Below the pieces are notes generated by a model that searched no databases, was not told where the DNA came from, and saw only the letters and a program-made list of their open reading frames with translations. A stretch of DNA of 64,000 nucleotides, from assembly GCA_034096865.1 (NCBI GenBank), contig JAWQFJ010017484.1, positions 1 through 64,000 of the forward strand. Reading direction: 5' to 3'. A program made the translations under genes and the position numbers. Each line of letters begins with the position of its first letter. The stretch's first letter is position 1. This DNA is from Theodoxus fluviatilis (Eukaryota > Mollusca > Gastropoda > Cycloneritida > Neritidae). This document shows, piece after piece, positions 44,085-53,869 of this stretch.

Positions 44085-44430
44085 GTGTGTGTGCGCGCAT
44101 GTGTGTGTCAAATATTGTGTGTGTGTGTGTTGCGCGCATGTGTGCGTGTGTGTGTGGTGCATGTGTGTGTGGCTGTGTGTGTGGTGCATGCATGTTGGGC
44201 GTCGCGCATGTGTTTGGTGCATGCGCGTGTGTGTGGTGCAAGCGCATGTGTGTGGCGTGTGTGTGGTGTGCGTGCGTGTGTGGTGCGCACTTGTGTGTGT
44301 GTGGCGCGTGCATATGTGTGTGTGTGGCACGTGCGTGTAGTGTGTGTGGCGCTCGCATGTGTGTGTGGTGCGCGCGCTTGTGTGTGTGGTGCGCGCTTGT
44401 GTGTGGCGTGCTCGTGTGTGTGGCACACTG
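44085..44430. repeat. Degenerate (GT)n / GTGC minisatellite
   Basis: About 345 bp of almost pure alternating purine-pyrimidine sequence (GTGTGTGGTGCGCGC type). All frames are open as Cys/Val or His/Thr repeats. It lies in intron 4. Confidence 0.9.
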
Positions 44431-44576
44431 TGGCATGTGGGTCACATTTTTGTAACCTTTGACCCGGTGGTCTGCCTGGTACTTTTTTCCCTATTACTTT
44501 TGGAGGTTATTTTACTAGTAGGTAATTATGATACTTAATCTTTTTGTAATACATTCATTTTTACCCCAGATTTTTT

Positions 44577-45434
44577 GACTCACATGCGAAGCAAAAGTGA
44601 GTCTATGTACTCAGCCGTGTCGTCCGTCCGTCCGTCCCTGGGCGTCCGGGCGTCCGGGCGTAAAAAACTTAAACGTTGGATTTTTCTCGGAGACTATTAA
44701 GTCTATCAACACCAAATGTGGCATGATGGTGTATGATGACAAGGCCTCAAAAAACATACATAGTGACTTGACCTTGCTTCAAGGTCACGGTCACAGGAGC
44801 CATAAATGTGGTCTCAAAAACAGTCATTTTTCACATTTTCCCAATTTTCTCCCACGTTATTGAGAATGGCGACCTTAGCTACAAGTGGTATATAGGTCAA
44901 AGCAAGCCCTATCTTTTGATACCAGTTTGGTTGACCTTGCTTCAAGGTCAAGGTCACAGGAGCTCTTCAAAGTTGGATTGTATACATATTTTGAAGTGAC
45001 CTTGACCCTGAACTATGGAAGATAACTGTTTCAAACTTAATAATTATGTGGGGCACATGTTATACTTTCATCATGAGACACATTTGTTCACATATCATCA
45101 AGGTCAAGGTCACTTTGACCCTTATGAAATGTGACCAAAATGGGGTAGTGAACCACTAAAAGTGACTATATCTCATGGTAGAAAGTGCCAATAAGCACCA
45201 TTGTGCTTCCTATGTCTTGAATTAACAGCTTTGTGTTGCATGACCTTGGATGACCTTGACCTTGGGTCAAGGTCACATGTATTTTGGTAGGAAAAATGTG
45301 TAAAGCATTTCTTAGTGTATGATGTCATTGGTAGGTTTAGTTGTTTGACCTTGACCTTGAAGGTCACCTGAAGGTCAATGTCATATAAAGGTCAAGGTCA
45401 AGCATGTGAGTCGTATGGGCTTTGCCCTTCTTGT
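44577..45434 (+). mobile_element. TGACCTTGACC-rich dispersed element, copy B (longest)
   Basis: Starts GACTCACATGCGAAGCAAAA and ends TTTGCCCTTCTTG. It has a GTCCGTCCGTCC run near the start, then about 800 bp with many AGGTCA half-sites in direct and inverted arrangements, often as TCAAGGTCA or TGACCTTGACCTTG. It is the fullest of four copies and lies in intron 4. Confidence 0.85.
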
Positions 45435-45512
45435 TTGTGTTTTAAGCAGGTCGTCACCTGTGAAATGGGTGGGAAAAAACTGTTGCTGCTGAAAGTATAA
45501 TGCATCTTGTCA

Positions 45513-45990
45513 CTCAGTTCAGTTCAGTTCAGTATCTTAACCCTGAGATGGGTTGTTGAGGCACCACTGATGACTTTCGGACAATCTTCCTCCATCGATC
45601 TCTATCCTCTGTGGCTCGCTGTGAGTCAGCAAAGGTCAAGCCTGTCCACTCTTTGATGTTGTCTTCCCACCTCTTTCTCTGCCTGCCTCTCCTTCTCCCA
45701 CCTGGCACGGTACCTTGCAGGATGGTCTTGGTCAGCTCATGCGCATGCTGGCCATCTCCGTATTCTTGTATGCATGGGAGTCCTGGACACTCACATCTGA
45801 ACTACAGAGACGGATACAAGCCCTGGAAATGAGATGTTATCGCAAGATTCTGAACATCTCATATAAAGACCATGTCACGAATGAGGAAGTCAGCAACAGG
45901 ATCAGGAGAGCAATTGGACAGTACGAAGACCTGCTCTCAATCGTGAAAAAGCAGAAAACTGAAGTAGTACGGTCACGTGTCTTGTCACTA
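45513..45990 (-). mobile_element. RTE-type LINE 3' end with internal inversion
   Basis: From 45722 down to 45533 the minus strand encodes the RTE C-terminus (LTKTILQGTVPGGRRRGRQR, then WEDNIKEWT and DRDRWRKIVRKSS), ending in a stop and a (CTGAA)n tail at 45513-45533. From 45722 up to 45985 the plus strand encodes the adjoining upstream segment (YAWESWTLTSELQRRIQALE, CYRKILNISYKDHVTNEEV, then WYGHV in a shifted frame). The halves are head-to-head and adjacent in the parent protein. This is the signature of twin priming during insertion. Confidence 0.8.
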
Positions 45991-46339
45991 AGGCAAAAAA
46001 AATATATTGTTGTGGTTATGGCAACCCAACTGACCCTGGTTTTTTTCTGCGGACCCAATAGTTTTCCCTCCATCATGCAAACAGAAAAGAAACTGATGGT
46101 AATCAACAAAGTGTGTGCTGTCCCATCTTTTCTTCCTAATGAGCACCCAAAGAATCCATATTTCAGGGGGTTTTATTCTGGTTTTTTCCATGAAAAAGAG
46201 AGATTGTGGTTTATGTTCATCTGGCCTCATCTGTTGTCACTGTCACTGCAACCACAAGTGTTTTCCATGTGTGTCCAATCTCTTTATTGGAGAGCCATGG
46301 AATGTGATTGCTAACTTGAGTGTGTCTTTTATGTTCCAG

Positions 46340-49300
46340 GATTTGAGTTCAACCTGAACAAGACTGGCAGGAAACCCAAAAAATGGTTCATGCAACCAGA
46401 GCACATGAATCCAGTTGACGCCCAACGTCAAAGGAGATACCTGACTCGTCAAGAGAAGGAAATTTACAAACAGCAGGGAGGACGGGTTAGAGTGAGCCAG
46501 AAGCAGAAAGCTGGTCGGAGGTCTGCCAGGAGAAGACAGAGTCAGAGACCAGCTTTGGATAGACAGTGGCGGGAGAAGAATCCCAAGGGGTTTGAGTTGG
46601 CTCAACGTGGAAAGTCCTTCGTGCATCATCTCCGGAGAGAAGGCGGCCGAGGTCGTGGAAGACGAAGTGCTGTGCCTCAGGATCCCTCCCTGCAAACTGT
46701 TGGAACTGCATCTGCATCTGAGACCATGGGAAGCACACGGCCTGTTGGGGGTGTGGGTGCTGCCTTGACCGCCAGCAGGTGCAAGAGGCCCAGGTCTGCC
46801 TCAAGGTCGTCAAACACCAGACCTCCAAAACGGCCGGCCATCGACACCAATGGAGTGAACGCTAATCCACGGTCACCATATACTTCTTCTAGGCCGAGGG
46901 GTAGACCTCCAAAGCAGCTAGCCATTGACACTAATAGAGTGGACACAAATCCACAGTCACCACATACTTCTAGACCAAGGGGTAGACCTCCAAAGCAGCT
47001 AGCCATTGACACCAATAGAGAGGACACCATTTTGACTAAGGCTCCAAGGCTACCATCTTCTTCAAGACGGAGAGGTAGATCTCTAAAACGGCTGCCCATC
47101 AACGCCAATGGAGAGGACATTGTTTTGACTACCCCAAGGCCTCCAACTGCTTGCTCAAGACCTAGAGGTAGACCCCCAAAACGGCCGGCCATTGACTCAT
47201 TAGGAGAGACTACTGAATTGACTTCCTCAGGGTTGCCCAATCCCCCTTTTAAACGGAGAGGGAGATCTCATAAACAGATCACCCATGGACTTGGCAAAAG
47301 AGTCCAGGGAGCGTTCAGTCAGAGCCACAAGGAAAAGCTGATGGAAGACCAGTCGGACCATATGCAATGTTTGGAACAAGATGGATCTATGCAGAGCAAT
47401 GCCTGTGTGCATCCTGATTCCCCAGCTGTCACTGAGGTTCAAGATGTTTTGAAGAAAGGCCCTCGACTTGATACCACGTCCTCCACTCCAGAGAGCAACA
47501 TGAAGAAGAGATCCGGTAGGCCAAAGAAGACTCTGCCATGCTCCTCTACTGTGAAAAGGCCTCTTGAGTCTTCTACAGCAGGTGTTGTGAAGAGAAGACC
47601 TGGAAGGCCAAAGAAGACTCTGCTGTGCTCTTCCTCTGTGAAAGGGTCTTCCAAATCTTTTTCCTCCCCGGGCATTGTGAAGAGAAGGCCGGGGAGGCCA
47701 CCAAAGGCTCAGTGCTCTTCCTCTGTGAAGAGGTCTTCTGCGTCTTTTTCCTCCAAAGATGTTATGAAGAGAAACCCGGGGAGGCAACCAAAGGCTCAGT
47801 ACTCTTCCACTGTGAAAGGGTCTTCTGGGTCCTTTTCCTCCAAGGATGTTGTGAAGAGAAGGCCGGGGAGGCAACCAAAGGCTCAGTGCTCTTCCTCTGT
47901 GAAGAGGTCTTCTGCGTCTTTTTCCTCCAAAGATGTTATGAAGAGAAACCCGGGGAGGCAACCAAAGGCTCAGTACTCTTCCACTGTGAAAGGGTCTTCT
48001 GGGTCCTTTTCCTCCAAGGATGTTGTGAAGAGAAGGCCGGGGAGGCCACCAAAGGCTCAGTGCTCTTCCACTGTGAAAGGGTCTTCTGGGTCCTTTTCCT
48101 CCAAGGATGTTGTGAAGAGAAGGCCGGGGAGGCAACCAAAGGCTCAGTACTCTTCCACTGTGAAAGGGTCTTCTGGGTCCTTTTCCTCCAAGGATGTTGT
48201 GAAGAGAAGGCCGGGGAGGCAACCAAAGGCACAGTGCTCTTCCACTGTGAAAGGGTCTTCTGGGTCCTTTTCCTCCAAGGATGTTGTGAAGAGAAGGCCG
48301 GGGAGGCAACCAAAGGCACAGTGCTCTTCCACTGTGAAAGGGTCTTCTGCGTCTTTTTCCTCCAAGGATGTTGTGAAAAGAAGGCCGGGGAGGCCACCAA
48401 AGGCTCAGTGCTCTTCCACTGTGAAGGGGTCTTCTGAGTGTCTTTCCTCAATGGGTGTTGTGAAGAGCAGGCCTGGGCGTCCCAGAAAAGTAGTAGTAAA
48501 GTATTCTCTGGTCATAAGACCTCAACAGCCTGATGGTGCTTCTCCCTCAACCAGTGCTGTGCCAGGAGGACATGGACCTCCCAAGTCAGCAGACAAACCC
48601 TCTGCGGTGAGAAACACACATGACCTGTATCCAGAGCAGTTGCCAGCTGTGTCTTCCATGCTAAGCGGTGCCGAAGGACGAGGACTCCCCATAAAAATGG
48701 CCAGGCCGCATCCCAGGTCTGAAAATTGGCCAACAGAGAAGAAAAAAGGGCGAGGTCCCAAAAAATTGACCTTGCAGACCACTGTGCAGATGGAAAAGAG
48801 AAAAGTTGGACGTCCCAAGAAAAAGATGATGCACTTGTCCGCGACACAATGCCTGATGGAGGACATAAAAGTTGGACGCCCAAGGAAGAGGAAGCTTTCG
48901 CTCCCATCTGTTCAGAGGACAGCATCCACTGATAGATCCAAGAGGACTTTGAGGCCTCAGGTGCTTGCAAAGACTGCTTCCTACCGATTGAATCAAAAGT
49001 ACACTCCCAGGCAAAATGTCACTGCCAAGCCTAAACGTGCATCGACTTCTGCTGGTGTTGGCACAGACAGCCGACATCTTTCCAATGGTTCCAAGAGGAC
49101 TTTGAAACCAGGAAAAAGTAATGTGTTTCACATTAAACGAAAGAACTCTCTTGGAAAGGCTAAGACTCTCAAGCCAAGCCATCTTGTTGCTCCTGCTGTC
49201 GTTGAGAATATCGCGGTGGAAAGTTGTCAACCCAAGGCAGTGGTCTCCAAGAAAGTTGGGAGACCAAGGAAAGCAAATCCCAAGCCTATGCTGCAGGACG

Positions 49301-49716
49301 TTTCTCAAAAAGTGCTTCATGACCCAAAAGAACTTGCTAAGGGAGCCCGTCTCAACCTTTCCTTGAATCACTCCAGACAAAGAGATGTTAAAGTTGCACT
49401 TCAAGTCGGGAAAAAATATGCCAATCTACGAGGAATGATGGCTGTAAGGGAAAGAAAGAGGGCCAAGCATCGGGCTCGAGGTCATCGACCGATCCCTGGT
49501 GGTTTTGGGCCACCTCATGGCTTACAAATTGACACCTTGATGAAGAGAATAGGTGTGGATTTGCAGGCAGCAAGGGTGACTGGAGGTATCTTCAATTTGG
49601 ATTCTCTGGGAGAAGACTTTAAGTATCTGGTAGTGGACATTGTGCCCATCGGAAGGTTCAGGAATCTCGTCCCGAGCCCTCCAGACCAACCTGACAGTAC
49701 AACGGATGGAAAATAA
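46340..49716 (+). CDS. Zinc finger gene, coding exon 5 (AT-hook region)
   Basis: The acceptor TTTATGTTCCAG ends at 46339. The frame enters in phase 1 (completing Gly) and runs 1,124 codons to TAA at 49714-49716. The product is strongly basic. AT-hook cores appear from about 46900 (RPRGRPPK, RRRGRS, KRRPGRPKK), then in a tandem array (47590-48500), and again as VGRPKKK, VGRPRKRK and VGRPRKA near 48800-49270. The last 90 residues are different: RGHRPIPGGFGPPHGLQ then a mixed hydrophobic segment (GIFNLDSLGEDFKYLVVDIV) that may be a small conserved domain I cannot name. Protein-like sequence continues in the same frame after the stop, so the gene may once have been, or may still be, longer. Confidence 0.9.
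47590..48500 (+). repeat. 87-bp in-frame tandem array coding AT-hooks
   Basis: About ten units of 29 codons, each with the hook KRRPGRPPKA or a variant (KRNPGRQPKA), a linker AQCSSTVKGSSGSF and SSKDVV. Two adjacent units are repeated as a pair (47700-47870 and 47874-48044), a sign of recent unequal exchange. Hooks with Q in place of the second P (GRQP) depart from the canonical GRP-P core and may bind more weakly. Confidence 0.9.
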
Positions 49717-50227
49717 GAGTTCTTGGGGGAGAGAATTGGAACCTCTAGCCCATCTTTGTTCAGCTCCACTCAGGGAATTGGGGAGTTGGGAAGCAGCATG
49801 GAGACTGAGCAATGGGACGGAGCCGATTGTCTGAATGATAGTGAGGTCTCTTTACAGGAACAGCTTTCGTTCGTCTCCAGCATCAGTTCGATCCACGAAA
49901 GACAGCCAGGGGAAATCGAAATGGAGCCATCCCAAACAGATGCAGAAGAAAACGATGGAGGATCTCAGGATTGGCAGTTCCCATCTTCCTCCAGCCGTTA
50001 CTCTTCTGGACATCTGGTGCCAAGTGACACAGAAGCCATGTATAATGACTACTTGTCTACCGCGGATGCTGCATGGATGGAGTATCGTGATTAGGACACA
50101 CAAATGCAGAGGATGGAGTGAGTGAGTTCCCAGGTCCCAGCTGCTCTGGCGACAGCTCATGTTCAGTCACCGGAGATGATTGCATTGAAGTCTCAAGCTC
50201 TGGGAGCTCCTCTAGCCAGCCTGATGT
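49717..50227 (+). other. Protein-like continuation after the stop of the zinc finger gene
   Basis: Directly after TAA the same frame stays open for 125 codons to TAG at 50092-50094, with an acidic, Ser-rich, non-repetitive product (SLQEQLSFVSSISSIHE, GSQDWQFPSSSSRYSSG, TADAAWMEYRD). A neighbouring frame then continues as HTNAEDGVSEFPGPSCSG and ends SSSGSSSSQPDVE and a stop near 50224-50234. The picture is one stop and one frameshift in a formerly longer C-terminus, or stop readthrough, or sequence error. Confidence 0.55.
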
Positions 50228-50931
50228 GGAGTGAATAGGACTGGAGCCTATAGTGATTAATGATGACAGTTATGAGGTGGCCATCGTTCTTATTGAGAAG
50301 TAATGGTAACATCCACTTTGTTGAGAGAAACAGTGATTACAATGGCGATTTTGTCGTTGCTGCCACCCTGCACCCCATGGAATGGCTCCTGACTGATGCT
50401 AGTTAGTTTGCTAAACTGGAAACTCAAAGTATTTGAAAGTATAATCTTTGACTTCTGCATGACATGCTACAATAGACTAATGAGAGGTTTGTTAATGTCT
50501 ATTGTGTGAACAAAGGAATGCTGAGTGATTTTCCTCTCCCTCAAGAAGAACTCTACACAGCTTGCAGTCATCCACCGGAAACACCCCCACCCCCCCAGAA
50601 AATTCCATTTCAACCAAGGTGGATGCTTTGGTTCTTGTGCATTTTCCTGAAGAATCAAATGGCACCAAGTGGATAAACTGTAGAAATGTTGTAGAGGTCA
50701 AACTTGTTTTTCATCGAAGGAGAGCTGGGTTGATTGGCAGACTGGCAGTGTTGGTGTGTGCACACAGCCAGCTGTGCACTTGGAAGCCACTGGCTAGGGC
50801 TCCCTGTGCAGAACAGTGCATTGCCTGGGACTGTTGTTGATGAAGAAGGACCCAAAGGCCATCCCAGAATGTTTTCATTGTCCGAGGAGCCTCTTGCAAG
50901 GGCAAGTGATTGGATTAAAAAGAAAAATTCC

Positions 50932-50937
50932 AATAAA
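50932..50937 (+). terminator. Candidate polyadenylation signal
   Basis: AATAAA followed within 30 bp by a GT-rich stretch (GAGTGTCGGATAGTGTG). It is the best-placed signal downstream of the last exon and implies a 3' UTR of about 1.2 kb. Confidence 0.5.
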
Positions 50938-51064
50938 GTCTGGGACTTTGAGAGTGTCGGATAGTGTGATTTGTCTCCAGGCTCAGCGTGGAGGGCCACG
51001 AAGCTCGGGGAGCTGAAAGTTGTCTGGAGTTCTGGCTGTTAGCCCAACTTTTGGTGTATTTGGA

Positions 51065-51256
51065 CCCTGTGGGTTCGGGGTAAGAATTTACCCACTACCT
51101 CTCCCTACGAGATTCTTAGGGGGCGAACAACTAGGGACACTGTGACATGATTCGCGTTTGCTCTAAATGTTCTGGTGATTTTTGTGCTTAATGGCCTTAT
51201 ATAGCCTACAAAGGCTGATAGGCCGTAAAACACCATCAATCTAATCCAATCCAATC
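51065..51256 (+). mobile_element. SINE-like dispersed repeat
   Basis: Near full-length copy with GGGTTCGGGGTAAGAATTTA, AACTAGGGACAC, GCGTTTGCTCTAAATGTTCT, TGGCCTTATATAGCC and a CCAATCCAATC tail. From 51257 to 52700 I see AT-rich DNA without a supported gene. Confidence 0.8.
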
Positions 51257-52700
51257 GGTGTATTTGGATGACTGCCATGCCAAGAACTACCTCCTGTGGT
51301 TCCTAGGGCTGAAAATGACGAGCTTTCAGGTACTGGCTCGATAATTTTGTTTTCATTTTTCTCTCTCTTTCTCCAGACATGACAATCTGACATAGTGCTT
51401 CTAGAAAGCATTTACAGTAAGTCAAGGACTGAAGACGCAACAGCTAGCTGTTGTATGTGAAATCCTATAAAGTGGATGTGTCCCCCTTGCATGGAAATGG
51501 AGCAGTGTTTTTTTTAATTATCAATCACGAGGCTATATTGGTAGTCAAATATGGCTGATGGTAGTCATATTTCACTATGAATAGGCAATAAGTTGTGATG
51601 TTGATTTTTGTACTCAGGGAATTCAAGTTTTCTGCATGTAAAGCATATTAGCAGTGTAGTGATGTGCAGTCCTGGAACTTCATTGGTGATGTTGGGTACA
51701 ATGTATTCTATAACTTTATTAAAAACATGTGGTAGTTGTCTAAAATCTTTTTTGCAAAGAGAAAAAGAAGGAGAAAAAAAAGAAAGTACTTGGAAAGCTG
51801 GCCTGAGTATGAGTAGTGTACTTGTGTATTAGAAGTGCATTCATGCAATTTTGTTCTTTCAGTTGGGAGTTTCAAATCATGCAGTTGGGTTAGAACTGTG
51901 TTTGTAGAGTGAATTGAATCATTAGCATTGCTGTGTGAGGCATGGCTGACCTTTTGAATGAGGTGTGCAGTAATTTGATTCTTTCAAAAGAAAGGTATAG
52001 ACAAGAATTGACGAAGTCCTACTTTGTTTGATGCAATTAAAATTGTTGGATAAATTCATTTATCATGTGATTGGGCTAGATCATTTTTATCATTCTCTGA
52101 AAGACTCATTTTCAATCAACTCATGAAGTTTGCTTGTTCATGACAATTTGTGGGTAAGATCTTGGTTTATAATCAAGATTTTGTTTTTATTTTGGTTGTG
52201 AAGACAAAATTCTGGTGATTAAAATGTTATAAAGTTTGGCAATGTATTAAATCAGATGGAAGTTTTCTTTAAATGTTAGATAGTTTTTGCAATTTGAAGA
52301 ATTGTTGTTTTCAAGATTTTTTGGGGAGAGTTAAGGTTGTACGTTAAAGATATAAGATGGTGTTTCAACAGAATTAAGGTTGTGAGCTTTTGGAAAGCAG
52401 CATGTTTTGATTCCAAAAGCTATGTCACTCATCACAGCAGATGGGAAACGCCAGTGGTACTTAGTTGAAACTGAATTGTTTCCTCAGATTCTTGCTTGCT
52501 GTTGAATGAGTCCTGGAAAATTCCAGTTTTTATTATCAAGTGTAGTTACATCACTTATGCCTGTACATTTCACGATATCTTGTTTCAAAGGCTAAGTGAT
52601 CTCATCCAATGTTTGAAGTAGGCTGTCAGCCTATTGATAAACATTTAAATTCAAATTCTTTGTTTCAACATGGGAAGTTAGGTTGGTATATTAGTTTTTT

Positions 52701-53367
52701 TACTCACATGCAAAGCAAAAGTAAGTCTATGTACTCACCCATTTCGTCTGTCCGGGCGTCCGGGTGTCCGAAAACTTTAACGTTGGATTTTTCTCGGAGA
52801 CTATTAAGTCTATCAATACCAAATGTGGCATGATGGTGTATGATGACAAGGCCTCAAAAAACATACATAGTGACTTGACCTTGCTTCAAGGTCAAGGTCA
52901 CAGGAGCTCTTCAAAGTTGGATTGTATACATATTTTGAAGTGACCTTGACCCTGAACTATGGAAGATAACTGTTTCAAACTTAATAATTATCTGGGGCAC
53001 ATGTTATACTTTCATCATGAGACACATTTGGTCACATATCACCAAGGTCAAGGTCACTTTGACCCTTATGAAATGTGACCAAATTGGGGTAGTGAACCAC
53101 TAAAAGTGACCATATCTCATGGTAGAAAGTGCCAATAAGCACCATTGTGCTTCCTATGTCTTGAATTAACAGCTTTGTGTTGCATGACCTTGGATGACCT
53201 TGACCTTGGGTCAAGGCCACATGTATTTTGGTAGGGAAAATGTGTAAAGCATTTCTTAGTGTATGATGTCATTGCTAGATTTAGTTGTTTGACCTTGACC
53301 TTGAAGGGCAAGGTCATTTAAAGGTCAAGGTCAAGCATGTGAGTCGTTTGGGCTTTGCCCTTCTTGT
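52701..53367 (+). mobile_element. TGACCTTGACC-rich dispersed element, copy C
   Basis: Begins ACTCACATGCAAAGCAAAAG and ends TTTGCCCTTCTTG. It lacks about 190 bp present in copy B and otherwise is colinear, with the same arrays of AGGTCA half-sites. Confidence 0.85.
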
Positions 53368-53454
53368 TCCAAATTAAAATGGTGGCATATCCATATGATT
53401 TTGAACAAAGACATGTTTGATTTTTTTTAAACCAGGGGGTTCTTTTGTTGAAAA

Positions 53455-53830
53455 CTTGAAAAGGTTTTCCCATTGTGAAAGAAGGTGGAATTTCTGTAAG
53501 ATGTTGAAAGGATTTTTCATTTCAGATAACTTTTTAAAAATAAAAACGTTTTTCCTATATTGAAAGAAAGTGGCATTTCCATAAGATATGGGAAGGATTT
53601 TTCTTTTTAAATTTTTTGTTTTTAGTATTTTTGTTAATTTTTTTTTTGTATGTTGTAAACTTGACAAAAGTTTTCTCATTTTGAATTAAGGCAACATTTT
53701 CATAATATATTGAAAGGATTGTTTCAATTTTAGAACATCTCTTTTTTGTGTGTGAATATTTCAATGAGTTTTCCCATTTGAAAATAAGATTTGAGTTTCC
53801 ATGAAGTTGTGAACATATTTTCCGTTTGAA
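53455..53830. repeat. Ancient tandem repeat, four units of about 100 bp
   Basis: Four diverged units each contain a GTTTTCCCATT-like start, a GAAAG-AAGGTGG segment, TTTCCATAAGATAT and a GGATTTTTC end. Too diverged to be active; no coding. Confidence 0.6.
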
Positions 53831-53869
53831 AAGCCAAGTGAATTTGATTTTTTTCCTTGCATTTTTCAT

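Larger units (their letters stand above)
26881..50937 (+). other. Gene span: C2H2 zinc finger and AT-hook protein
   Basis: Five coding exons (26964-27869, 29515-29783, 37657-37968, 42523-42752, 46340-49716) join with GT-AG introns in phases 0, 2, 2 and 1. Their lengths add up to 1,697 codons plus the stop. The protein has an acidic N-terminus, twelve C2H2 fingers, a linker, and a basic C-terminal half with about twenty AT-hook cores (GRP or RPGRPPK type). C2H2 arrays bind specific DNA and AT-hooks bind the minor groove of AT-rich DNA, so a nuclear chromatin or transcription regulator is likely. I cannot assign an orthologue. The promoter and any earlier non-coding exon were not identified. 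Confidence 0.85.

Noticed and set aside
47227..48451. Antisense and alternative frames of 171-360 codons over the AT-hook array
   Set aside because: The 87-bp period keeps other frames open; the plus-strand frame has the AT-hooks, the splice phase and the correct context.
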